NCBI GenBank assembly: GCA_008933835.1
Contig: WBUG01000002.1
Location: 126,929 to 190,928 of the forward strand
Source: Bacteroidota bacterium
GTDB taxonomy: Bacteria; Bacteroidota; Ignavibacteria; UBA10030; UBA8401
Reading direction: 5' to 3'
DNA: 64,000 bases
How positions within the stretch are numbered: the first letter of the stretch is position 1; each line of letters begins with the position of its first letter. Both the position numbers and the translations under genes were made by a program. Positions 33,633-41,252 of the stretch are shown here, piece after piece. Below the pieces are notes generated by a model. That model saw only the letters and a program-made list of their open reading frames with translations. It was not told where the DNA came from and did not search any database.

Positions 33633-35533
33633 AGATGAGCGGCAAGAATCTCCTTTCGTTCTACCTCTTGTTCATCGTCTCGGTCGGGGTACGGTTCCCG
33701 CTCCTCTCCGCCGGAATGCTCAACTGGCACGATATGGACCTGATGGCCGCGTTGGACACCGGCTCGCCGTGGCAGAATTACCTGAGCGGGGGAGGAGAAT
33801 CCGGCGGGTGGTACCTGCTGGCATGGTTGCAGCATTCGATCGGTGGACACGGGTATTTCATCTACCATGCTGTCAGCATTCTGCTGCACACCGGGACGGT
33901 CCTGCTCTTCTTCACCGCATTGCTCCGGTTCGGGGTCGCGCTCAGGACCGCATTGACGTCGGCATTGCTATTCTCCCTGCATCCGCTCCAGACGGAGCCG
34001 GTCGGCTGGTTCACGCAGCAGCCGCTCCTCCTCGCGGCATTCCTGTGGCTCGGTGTGGTCCATCTGTATCTCTCGCATGTGCAGGGGAGAGGAAGGTGGT
34101 GGTGGATCGCTTCGCTCGCCGCCGCTTCGGCGCTCTTCTCCCTCCTTCCATCATTGCTGACATTGATCACGATCGGAACGTTGCACCGCCGGCATCGTTC
34201 TCGAACACTTCGGTCCACGGCCTACGCCATCCTGCCGTTCCTGTTACTGTTCGCCGCGGCATCGGTGGTGTCCCGTCCACTCGGGGCGATCGTCCCCGCG
34301 TTCCTCCGAACGGCGGGTGAGGGTCTCGCGGTGCTTCAGAGCGGACCCCGAACGGCGTGGGAGTTCCTCTATCCGTTCTTCCCGCCGCATTTCCACCAAC
34401 CGGCCGACGGAATGATGGGCATCGTCTCTGCCGCCGCCGTTCTGCTCGCCGGAGTCGCCGTGTGGTCGTTCGTCCGGAACGAGGCGTCGCGCATGGGGGC
34501 CTTGCTTGCCCTGCTTCTCTCGCTTCCGGTGGTGACGGGCGTTTCGTTCGGGGATACGGTCTGGACGCACAGCGTCTGGTATCTTTCTCTCCTTCCCGTG
34601 GCGTACCTTACCGTCAGCATCGTGGAGCGCATCGGTGCACTGCTTCCGGGGGTATGGAAGCGAATCGCCATGGTGCCGTTGACCGCGGCAGTCTTGCTCA
34701 TGTCGCACCGCTCGTACCAGGAAGGGACCCGGTGGTCATCATCCGAAACGTTCTGGAACACGCTGCTCGAACATGAGCCGGAGAATCTCTTTGCGCTGGA
34801 TCATCTCTCCATGTCGTATTATGTCCGCGCCGAATACGAAAAGGCGCTCGCGGCCGCCGAGCGAGGGGTGAGCGTCTCTCCGGGAGATATCACGATGCTC
34901 TTCCGGCGTGCATCGGTCGAATATCAGCTCATGTCGCTCGACCGGGCCGATGCGGACCTGCGGCGAGTGCTGTCGCATGACAGTACGCACGTCCTGGCGT
35001 GGTACCATCTGGCGCTCGTCCATGGGGAGTACGGCCGCCACGATTCGGTGGTCGCATTCTGTTCGAAGGCGCTGGCCGTGCGGCCGGACTTCATCCCCGC
35101 TCTGAACAATCGCGGTAATGCGTATGCCCAGTCCGGCCGGTACGTTCTCGCGCGGCGTGACTATGACCGCATCATCGGCATCGATCCGTCATATGCCGAT
35201 GCGTACGGGAACCGCGCGCTGTTATCCCTCCAGACCGGTAACACCGGGAACGCGATCTTCGATTTCAATCGGTACATCCGGCTTGTCCCTCAATCGTTCC
35301 GTGGTTATATCCACCTCGGACTGGCCCAGGTTTTGGCGTCGGATTCCGCCGAAGCATCCTTAGCATTTTTTAAGGTCTCCCGCCTTGATTCTCGGAAGGG
35401 AGAAATGTACCTTAACGCAGTTGCATCGACGTTTTTGCGTTCGGTCCAGGAGTGGACCTTCGCCGAACGAGTGTTGCATGAGACAGGAATCACACTACAG
35501 CACCCTGTCAGAAATACCAGCGCCCGGAAATAA
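33629..35533 (+). CDS. Second TMTC-like/TPR membrane protein, with altered catalytic motifs
   Basis: A 634-residue paralogue of the preceding protein: a membrane domain of about ten helices and TPR repeats (about residues 390-590, for example FIPALNNRGNAYAQSGRYVLA). The motif LHPLQTEPVGW is kept, but the following Arg of the ARKELL segment is replaced (TQQPLLL), and the acidic DDD motif reads WHDMD. It may be inactive or act on a different donor. ATG 33629 with GAGGAG upstream overlaps the previous stop (ATGA). The gene ends 146 bases before the first pilin-like gene, with a sigma-54-type promoter in that gap. Confidence 0.7.
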   Translation: MKMSGKNLLSFYLLFIVSVGVRFPLLSAGMLNWHDMDLMAALDTGSPWQNYLSGGGESGGWYLLAWLQHSIGGHGYFIYHAVSILLHTGTVLLFFTALLRFGVALRTALTSALLFSLHPLQTEPVGWFTQQPLLLAAFLWLGVVHLYLSHVQGRGRWWWIASLAAASALFSLLPSLLTLITIGTLHRRHRSRTLRSTAYAILPFLLLFAAASVVSRPLGAIVPAFLRTAGEGLAVLQSGPRTAWEFLYPFFPPHFHQPADGMMGIVSAAAVLLAGVAVWSFVRNEASRMGALLALLLSLPVVTGVSFGDTVWTHSVWYLSLLPVAYLTVSIVERIGALLPGVWKRIAMVPLTAAVLLMSHRSYQEGTRWSSSETFWNTLLEHEPENLFALDHLSMSYYVRAEYEKALAAAERGVSVSPGDITMLFRRASVEYQLMSLDRADADLRRVLSHDSTHVLAWYHLALVHGEYGRHDSVVAFCSKALAVRPDFIPALNNRGNAYAQSGRYVLARRDYDRIIGIDPSYADAYGNRALLSLQTGNTGNAIFDFNRYIRLVPQSFRGYIHLGLAQVLASDSAEASLAFFKVSRLDSRKGEMYLNAVASTFLRSVQEWTFAERVLHETGITLQHPVRNTSARK

Positions 35534-35590
35534 TTTCCTGCCCGTGCTGCCGATACGCTGAATTCATCGATTTTTTGGTGTTTCTTTCTT

Positions 35591-35606
35591 TGGCACGCAG
35601 TATGCA
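35591..35606 (+). promoter_or_regulatory. Predicted sigma-54 (-24/-12) promoter of the pilin-like genes
   Basis: TGGCACGCAGTATGCA matches the sigma-54 consensus TGGCAC-N5-TTGCW with the invariant GG and GC spaced by exactly ten bases. The start point would be near 35617, giving a leader of about 60 bases. Sigma-54 control through PilR-like activators is well known for type IV pilin genes; no activator gene is in the window. Confidence 0.7.
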
Positions 35607-35679
35607 AAGGTATTAGGCACGGTTAGGGGAACCAAATTTAATTCACCGTATCTCTCACACATCATAAAGGGTCACAATT

Positions 35680-36093
35680 ATGGGTCAACAGCAGCTTCTC
35701 CTCATCATCCTTGGTGTCATTATCGTCGGTATCGCGGTCGCCGTCGGTATCACCATGTTCCAGGACAACGCGGTCAGCGCGAATCGCGATGCCGTGACGA
35801 ACGACCTGGTGCAGCTCGCTGCGAAGTCGCAGCAGTACTATCGTAAGCCCTCCTCGCTGGGCGGCGGCGGAAACTCCTTCGCCACGCTGACGGCGGATGC
35901 GGCCGGTATGGCGCTGCTCGTCTCCACGGCGTTCTCGAACAACGATAACGGCACCTACACCATCAGCACTGCCGGTACCGCCACCGCCGTCATTTTCACC
36001 GGCGTCGGCAAGACCGCGCTGAGCGATGGCAGCTATCCGACCTACACCTGCACGGTGAATGCGGCCGGTTACGCGATCGCGAAGACCAACTGA
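35680..36093 (+). CDS. Pilin-like small membrane-anchored protein (MGQQQ type), copy 1
   Basis: A 137-residue protein: MGQQQ, then a single hydrophobic helix (residues 6-27, LLLIILGVIIVGIAVAVGI), then an extended alpha region (ANRDAVTNDLVQLAAKSQQYY) and a glycine-rich, beta-type globular part (SLGGGGNSFATL). The overall plan is that of a type IV pilin, but there is no leader peptide beyond MG and no Glu5. It may be cleaved after Gly2 or not at all. AAAGGG lies upstream of the ATG. It is the first gene after the sigma-54 promoter and precedes the pilus machinery, so I take it as a likely major pilin-like subunit (inference). Confidence 0.75.
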   Translation: MGQQQLLLIILGVIIVGIAVAVGITMFQDNAVSANRDAVTNDLVQLAAKSQQYYRKPSSLGGGGNSFATLTADAAGMALLVSTAFSNNDNGTYTISTAGTATAVIFTGVGKTALSDGSYPTYTCTVNAAGYAIAKTN

Positions 36094-36108
36094 TCCAATG
36101 CTGTTCTG

Positions 36109-36136
36109 TGATAGGGCGGTGTGAACCGCCTTATCA
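36109..36136 (+). repeat. Stable hairpin between the two pilin-like genes
   Basis: TGATAGGGCGGT and ACCGCCTTATCA form a 12-base-pair stem with one G-U pair and a GTGA tetraloop (GNRA type). No T tract follows, so it is more likely an mRNA-stabilising or processing structure, or a partial terminator, than a full terminator. Such a structure would allow more of the upstream pilin than of the downstream one. Confidence 0.6.
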
Positions 36137-36161
36137 CGCTAACTATTAGGACCTTCCAGAA

Positions 36162-36575
36162 ATGGGCCAACAACAGCTTCTTCTGATCATACTCGGCGTC
36201 ATCATCGTCGGTATCGCGGTGGCTGTGGGGATCACGCTCTTCCAGGACAACGCCGTGAGCTCCAACAAGGACGCCATGACCAACGACATGATGCATCTCG
36301 CCGCCAAAGCCCGGCATTTCTACTCCCGTCCCACGTCCATGGGGGGAGGGGGACATTCCTTCACGGGGCTCACCGCGGACGCCGCCGGGATGCTGAAGCT
36401 CGTCACCGCCCAGTTCTCCAACAATGCCAACGGCAGTTATTCCATCAAGACCGCCGGGGACAACGGTTCGGTGGTGCTCCTCGGCATCGGGAAGACCGCC
36501 ATGACCGATGGTTCGTACCCGACCATCGAGGTCACCGTCACCCCCAAGGGCCAGACCATCAGTATCGTAAACTGA
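36162..36575 (+). CDS. Pilin-like small membrane-anchored protein (MGQQQ type), copy 2
   Basis: A 137-residue paralogue of the preceding protein, identical in its first 21 or so residues and in plan: MGQQQ, one hydrophobic helix, FQDNAVSSNKDAMTNDMMHLAAKAR, then the shared RPTSMGGGGHSFTGL motif and beta-type C-terminal half. There is no classical prepilin leader and no Glu5. The two copies diverge in the globular half, as expected for major and minor subunits or for alternative pilins. AGGA is 12 bases before the ATG. A promoter lies 47 bases after its stop. Confidence 0.75.
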   Translation: MGQQQLLLIILGVIIVGIAVAVGITLFQDNAVSSNKDAMTNDMMHLAAKARHFYSRPTSMGGGGHSFTGLTADAAGMLKLVTAQFSNNANGSYSIKTAGDNGSVVLLGIGKTAMTDGSYPTIEVTVTPKGQTISIVN

Positions 36576-36621
36576 CCAACATCACTCCCGAACGGCAGCC
36601 GCATCGGTTCCCTCTCCTCGG

Positions 36622-36650
36622 TTGATTTTCATCCCATCCGATTGTATCTT
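36622..36650 (+). promoter_or_regulatory. Predicted promoter before the PilC/GspF gene
   Basis: TTGATT (36622-36627), a 17-base spacer and TATCTT (36645-36650) lie in the 120-base gap after the second pilin-like gene, 46 bases before the platform-protein ATG. The pilus machinery can therefore be transcribed apart from the pilin-like genes. Confidence 0.6.
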
Positions 36651-36695
36651 ACCGCATCCACGTCCATTCTTTAGTACGTTCATCCACGGTTCTCT

Positions 36696-38066
36696 ATGCC
36701 AGAATTCCGTATCGACGGCGTCTCCCTGAGCGGCAAGCCGGTGCAGGGTATCATCAACGCCGACACGATCAAGGCGGCCAAGGAGAAGGCGGCGCAGATG
36801 GCACGCGAACGAAAGTTCAAAGTGTCCAACGTGCATCCCCGCACCACCTTCCTGTACCGTGTGAAGAAGGGGAACGAGAAGCCCATCGACGGCGAACAGA
36901 AGGCCTTCACGAAGCAGGAAGTGACCGACGCGCTCTCGAAGATGGGCTATCAGGTGGTGTACGTCCGGAAGAAGATGTTCGATGGGAAGGGGGGGAAGGT
37001 GCCGCCCATCGAAGTGGTGTCGTTCGTCCGCGTGAGCGCGGACCTCATCCGTCAGAAGCTGCCGTTCAACGACATGATGCAGATGATGATCAACGACATC
37101 CAGAACAAGACGCTCCGGGAGGCCATCCGTGAGATCAACCAGGACCTGAAGCAGGGGAAGGACAGCGAGAAGGCGTTCCAGAAGCACGAGAAGGCGCTCG
37201 GAAAGTTCGCGGCGCATATGCTCGGTCTGGCCTCCAAGTCCGGCAACATGGGAGAGATCTTCGAGAGCACGGCGAAGTTCCTCGAGCGGAACGCGCAGTT
37301 CAAGAAGGACCTCAAGAGCGCCCTCATCATGCCGGTGGTCACGCTCGTCATCCTCTTCGTCGCCGTCGGTTACTACGTCGCGGTCATCTTCCCGGAGACG
37401 GCGAACCTCTTCCAGAAGTTCAAGATCGAACTCCCGCCGATGACCGCCGCCACGCTGAAGCTGAGCGCATTCCTCACGGAGAACATCGTCTGGATCGCGT
37501 TGTCGTTCGGTATCCCTTTCGTCCTCTTCGGCCGCTGGGCCGCGACGGAGAAGGGGCGCCTCGTCATCGACCACTATATCTGGAAGATCCCCTCCATCGG
37601 CGACCTGCTGCACAAGATGAGCATCGAGATCTTCTGCCGCGTCTTCTACGCCCTCTACTCCGGCTCCGGCGAGAACATCGAGGTCATCCGCATGGCCTCC
37701 GAAGCGTGCGGCAACAAGTACATGGAATCGCAGATCAAGAACGTCGCCCTGCCGATGATGGTGGACAAGGGGGCGGGCATCACCGAAGCGTTCGAAGCCT
37801 CCGGCGTCTTCACCAAGACGGCCCTCTCCCGCTTCCATTCCGGCGCGGAGACCGGCAACGTGAAGAACACCGCCCTCCAGCTCGCGGAGTACTACGAGAA
37901 GGAGACGGGCTACCGCATGCGGAACGCCATCGACTTCATCCAGCTCATCATCTCGATGATCATCATGATCGTGCTCACCGCGCTGACGCTGGTCTCGTCC
38001 GAAACGGCGACCGTGAAACCGAAACCGCCGGGCGGGTGGCTCCACTTCCTCTCGACGTTCTTCTAA
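36696..38066 (+). CDS. pilC: Inner-membrane platform protein, PilC/GspF family
   Basis: A 456-residue type II secretion/type IV pilus platform protein. It has the two GspF repeats, each a cytoplasmic four-helix domain followed by membrane helices (about residues 215-232, 265-285 and 425-445). LASKSGNMGEIFESTAKFLE in the first copy and FHSGAETGNVKNTALQLAEYYE in the second are the family signatures. A basic N-terminal region of about 100 residues precedes the first repeat. It would couple the PilB and PilT ATPases to pilus assembly. It lies 18 bases before the PilB-like gene. Confidence 0.9.
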   Translation: MPEFRIDGVSLSGKPVQGIINADTIKAAKEKAAQMARERKFKVSNVHPRTTFLYRVKKGNEKPIDGEQKAFTKQEVTDALSKMGYQVVYVRKKMFDGKGGKVPPIEVVSFVRVSADLIRQKLPFNDMMQMMINDIQNKTLREAIREINQDLKQGKDSEKAFQKHEKALGKFAAHMLGLASKSGNMGEIFESTAKFLERNAQFKKDLKSALIMPVVTLVILFVAVGYYVAVIFPETANLFQKFKIELPPMTAATLKLSAFLTENIVWIALSFGIPFVLFGRWAATEKGRLVIDHYIWKIPSIGDLLHKMSIEIFCRVFYALYSGSGENIEVIRMASEACGNKYMESQIKNVALPMMVDKGAGITEAFEASGVFTKTALSRFHSGAETGNVKNTALQLAEYYEKETGYRMRNAIDFIQLIISMIIMIVLTALTLVSSETATVKPKPPGGWLHFLSTFF

Positions 38067-38084
38067 TCCACCGGGGACCGCTGC

Positions 38085-39872
38085 ATGGCCGAACTCGACA
38101 TCACCGATAAGATCGGGTATACGCTCCTCAAGAAGGGGATCATCGATTACGAGACGCTCGAGAAGTCGCTCCGGGTGAAGGAGGCGGAGGCGTCGAAGAA
38201 GGAACGCCGGAACCTCGGTCAGATCCTCGTCAGCGAGTTCGCCGCCGACCACGACGCCGTGTTCCGCGAGGTCGCCAACCTGTACGCCTTCCGCGAGATA
38301 TACCTCAACGACGAGAATGTGGACAAGGTCCGCATCGATTTCATCCGGAAGTTCATCGACGGGCTGCAGGACGGCAACCGCGACCTGCTCATCCAGACGA
38401 AGATGCTCCCGCTGAAGTTCGACGAGAAGCAGCCGGACAAGCTCATCATCGTCTGCTCGGACCCGACGGACCGCAACATCCCGGTCATCGCCCGGCACTT
38501 CAACGCGAAGAAGTACGAGGTCACCTACTGCCGTTTAAAGGACCTCCAGAGCCTCCTCGAACAGGTCATCCCGCCGCAGAACGAGTTCCTGAAGCTCCTC
38601 GAAGATAACCAGATCAGCGTCGAATCGCCGGACGACGAAGCGCAGGTCGACGAAGATGCGCTGAACGCCGAGATCAACAAGAGCGCCCTCGCGAACCTCT
38701 TCGAAGGGTGCCTGGTGGAGGCGGTGCGGCAGGGGGTGAGCGACGTGCATATCGTGGCCGCAGAGGGGAACCGGACCAACTTCATGTTCCGCGTGGACGG
38801 CAATCTCAAGGTGTGGCACTGCCAGGAGAACACGATGCCCGAAGCGGTGATGGCGGTGGTGAAGGACCGGACGAAGGGGGTGGACCGGTTCGAACGAGAG
38901 ATGTCGCAGGACGGTTTCGTGCAGCGGGTCATCGACGGGCATCAGCTCCGCTTCCGCGTCTCCATCATGCCCATCGTCACGACGGAGTTCAAGCACAAAT
39001 TCGAGAGCGTCGTCATCCGCGTGCTCGACGACCGGAAGGTCATCACGGACCTGAACAAGCTCGGTCTGCAGGGGCCCGCGCGCGGGTTCTTCTACAAGGC
39101 GATCCAGAAGCCGCAGGGGATCGTCATCCTCACCGGTCCGACGGGTTCCGGCAAATCCACGACGCTCATCGCGGCGCTCTACCAGGTCATCGATCCCACC
39201 GTGAACGTGCTCACCATCGAGGAGCCGGTGGAGTACATCATCAAGGGGGCGCGTCAGCTGAAGATCGGTCCCAAGATGTCGTTCGAACAGTCCATCCGCG
39301 GTATCCTCCGCCACGACCCGGACATCGTGCTCGTCGGCGAGATGCGCGACAAGGTCACGGCGGAGACCGCCATCAAGCTCGCGAACACCGGTCACCTCGT
39401 CTTCTCCACGCTGCACACCAACGACGCCCCCAGCGCCGTCGCCCGTCTCTATAAGATGGGCATCGAACCCTTCCTCATCGCGTACGCCATCAACATCATC
39501 GTCGCGCAGCGCCTCATCCGCACCCTCTGCAAGGTGTGCAGGGCGCCCATCGACGATTCGGAGAAGGACGAACTGCTGAAGTTCGGATTCACCGAGCAGG
39601 AGCTCGCCACGCACACCATCAACAAGGCGGTCGGGTGCGACAAATGCAACGGCGGCTATAAGGGACGTGCCGCCATCCATGAGGCGCTCTACTTCACCAA
39701 GGCCATCAAGAACATCGTGCTGAACGCCGGCGAGAAAGTGGACGAGAACTCCATCCGCGATCAGGCGGCCAAGGACGGCATGTGGACCCTGCGCCGTTCC
39801 GGCATGGAGCGGATGCTCGAAGGTGTCACGTCGCTCGAAGAGGTCGTGGCCAGCACCGTCGAAGAGGATTGA
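38085..39872 (+). CDS. pilB: Assembly ATPase, PilB/GspE family
   Basis: A 595-residue AAA+ secretion ATPase that should power pilus extension. The N-terminal MshEN-like region is followed by the ATPase core: Walker A GPTGSGKSTT (about 352-361), Asp box TIEEPVEY, Walker B RHDPDIVLVGEMRD and the His box TGHLVFSTLHTND. A four-cysteine zinc site is present (CKVC at about 483 and CDKC at about 520), as in GspE/PilB and not in PilT. A gap of 178 bases follows. Confidence 0.93.
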   Translation: MAELDITDKIGYTLLKKGIIDYETLEKSLRVKEAEASKKERRNLGQILVSEFAADHDAVFREVANLYAFREIYLNDENVDKVRIDFIRKFIDGLQDGNRDLLIQTKMLPLKFDEKQPDKLIIVCSDPTDRNIPVIARHFNAKKYEVTYCRLKDLQSLLEQVIPPQNEFLKLLEDNQISVESPDDEAQVDEDALNAEINKSALANLFEGCLVEAVRQGVSDVHIVAAEGNRTNFMFRVDGNLKVWHCQENTMPEAVMAVVKDRTKGVDRFEREMSQDGFVQRVIDGHQLRFRVSIMPIVTTEFKHKFESVVIRVLDDRKVITDLNKLGLQGPARGFFYKAIQKPQGIVILTGPTGSGKSTTLIAALYQVIDPTVNVLTIEEPVEYIIKGARQLKIGPKMSFEQSIRGILRHDPDIVLVGEMRDKVTAETAIKLANTGHLVFSTLHTNDAPSAVARLYKMGIEPFLIAYAINIIVAQRLIRTLCKVCRAPIDDSEKDELLKFGFTEQELATHTINKAVGCDKCNGGYKGRAAIHEALYFTKAIKNIVLNAGEKVDENSIRDQAAKDGMWTLRRSGMERMLEGVTSLEEVVASTVEED

Positions 39873-39955
39873 CGGTTTTGTAGAAACTACACTCCGGGCA
39901 CGGGTGACACTCCCGAATCCGTCGATAATACCCGATTCCATTCCGGCACTATCCG

Positions 39956-40005
39956 TGTGGCGGTGTACACATCGTGTTCCCCGCCACAGCGCGGTGTGTT
40001 AGAAT
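39956..40005 (+). promoter_or_regulatory. Inverted repeat and possible extended -10 promoter before the minor pilin-like genes
   Basis: In the 178-base gap after pilB, TGTGGCGG (39956-39963) and CCGCCACA (39981-39988) form an 8-base inverted repeat with a 17-base spacer. It overlaps a weak -35 (TTCCCC, 39977-39982) of an extended -10 box TGTTAGAAT (39997-40005). It would fit a repressor or activator site on a promoter for the gene at 40051. The rest of the gap shows nothing I recognise. Confidence 0.35.
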
Positions 40006-40050
40006 CATTTAATTTGCCCCGGTGATGTTGAACAGGTACCTTATCTTCGT

Positions 40051-40572
40051 ATGGGACTCGGTCAGACGCTTTTAACGATCATGGCATTGATGTTGATGGG
40101 ACGGCTCATCCTGTCCGTCAACACCACCACGCTCGATGTGGGATATGCCAAGGACATGGCGGAATACCGCATCATCGGTACGTCGCTCGGAACGTCCATG
40201 ATCGAACAGTCCAATGCGCTCGCCTACGATGAGACCACGGTCGATACGAACGTCACCGCCACGTCGATGCTCACCCTCGCTTCATCGTTCGGACCGGACG
40301 GCCTGGAGAATGCATCATCGTTCGACGACATCGATGACTTCCATAACTTCACGAAGTATGACACGCTGCAGAGCGTCGTGTACAAGAGCAGGGTGCTGGT
40401 GACGTATCTGAACGTGACGTCCACGGCCATCACGCCGACGACCACGCGGTCGTACAACAAGCAGATCACGGTCGAGGTCACCAGCGACTATCTGGTCGAC
40501 TACACGCTCAATCCGCCGAAGCCGGACACACTTCGGTTCCGTACGGTGTTCAGTTACTGGTTCTTCCGATAA
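40051..40572 (+). CDS. Minor pilin-like protein (MGLGQ start)
   Basis: A 173-residue protein with one N-terminal hydrophobic helix (MGLGQTLLTIMALMLMGRLIL), then a helical stretch (YAKDMAEYRIIGTSLGTSMIEQSNAL) and a beta-rich C-terminal half. The plan and the location among pilus genes suggest a minor pilin or pseudopilin (GspI/PilV-like), but there is no prepilin leader or Glu5. I do not recognise a named family. It is followed after 12 bases by another protein with the same plan, suggesting a tip-complex set of three. Confidence 0.65.
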   Translation: MGLGQTLLTIMALMLMGRLILSVNTTTLDVGYAKDMAEYRIIGTSLGTSMIEQSNALAYDETTVDTNVTATSMLTLASSFGPDGLENASSFDDIDDFHNFTKYDTLQSVVYKSRVLVTYLNVTSTAITPTTTRSYNKQITVEVTSDYLVDYTLNPPKPDTLRFRTVFSYWFFR

Positions 40573-40584
40573 GGGCGAAGCGCA

Positions 40585-41241
40585 ATGGGTTCGCAAACCA
40601 TCCTCGATCTCATCGCTTCCACCATGGTCTTCGGCAGCCTGTTGCTGATGGCCCTGCGGCTGAACATCGGCAATACCGAGAACCTCCAGTCGTACCGCAT
40701 GGACCTTGTCGTCCAGGAGAATCTCGTCGAGGTATCGCAGCTGCTGGAGGACGATTTCAAACGGATGGGATATTGCCTCGACGCGTCGAAGATCCCGAAC
40801 CCGTCGCTGACGGTCCGCTATGCCGATTCGATCAAGATCAAATTCCTCACCGACTTCCCGACCGATGCGCCGGGCACGACGGGATGGCGGGGGGACGGGG
40901 ACCTCGATTCCATCACGTACTACGTCGGTCCGACCAGTGAAGCGACCAACACCCCGAATCCCAACGATCGGAAATTGTATCGCGTCGAGAACAACGCCAC
41001 GCCGGTCGGTGTGAATCTCGGCGTCACCACGTTCGACCTGCAGTACTTCGACGCCTTGAGGAACCGGCTGCCGTCGCCGGTGCCCGATCCCCGTCTCATC
41101 CAGTACATGCAGATCACCATCGAAGTGCAGAATTACGCGAAGATCGGCGGACAAATGAACACCGCGACGTTCGATACGGTCTACCAGTCCGCGTTCTGGC
41201 GGCAGGTGAGGATCGTGGCGAAGAATCTACGGAACAGGTAA
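40585..41241 (+). CDS. Minor pilin-like protein, PilW/GspJ-like plan (MGSQT start)
   Basis: A 218-residue protein with an N-terminal hydrophobic helix (MGSQTILDLIASTMVFGSLLL), an amphipathic helix (VVQENLVEVSQLLEDDFKRMGY) and a beta-rich domain. The helix followed by a 'DFKRMGYC' segment and the later LQYFDAL resemble PilW/GspJ minor pilins (inference from plan only). It lacks a classical leader and Glu5. It lies 12 bases from both neighbours and is probably made and assembled with them. Confidence 0.65.
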   Translation: MGSQTILDLIASTMVFGSLLLMALRLNIGNTENLQSYRMDLVVQENLVEVSQLLEDDFKRMGYCLDASKIPNPSLTVRYADSIKIKFLTDFPTDAPGTTGWRGDGDLDSITYYVGPTSEATNTPNPNDRKLYRVENNATPVGVNLGVTTFDLQYFDALRNRLPSPVPDPRLIQYMQITIEVQNYAKIGGQMNTATFDTVYQSAFWRQVRIVAKNLRNR

Positions 41242-41252
41242 GAGGAGGTCGT

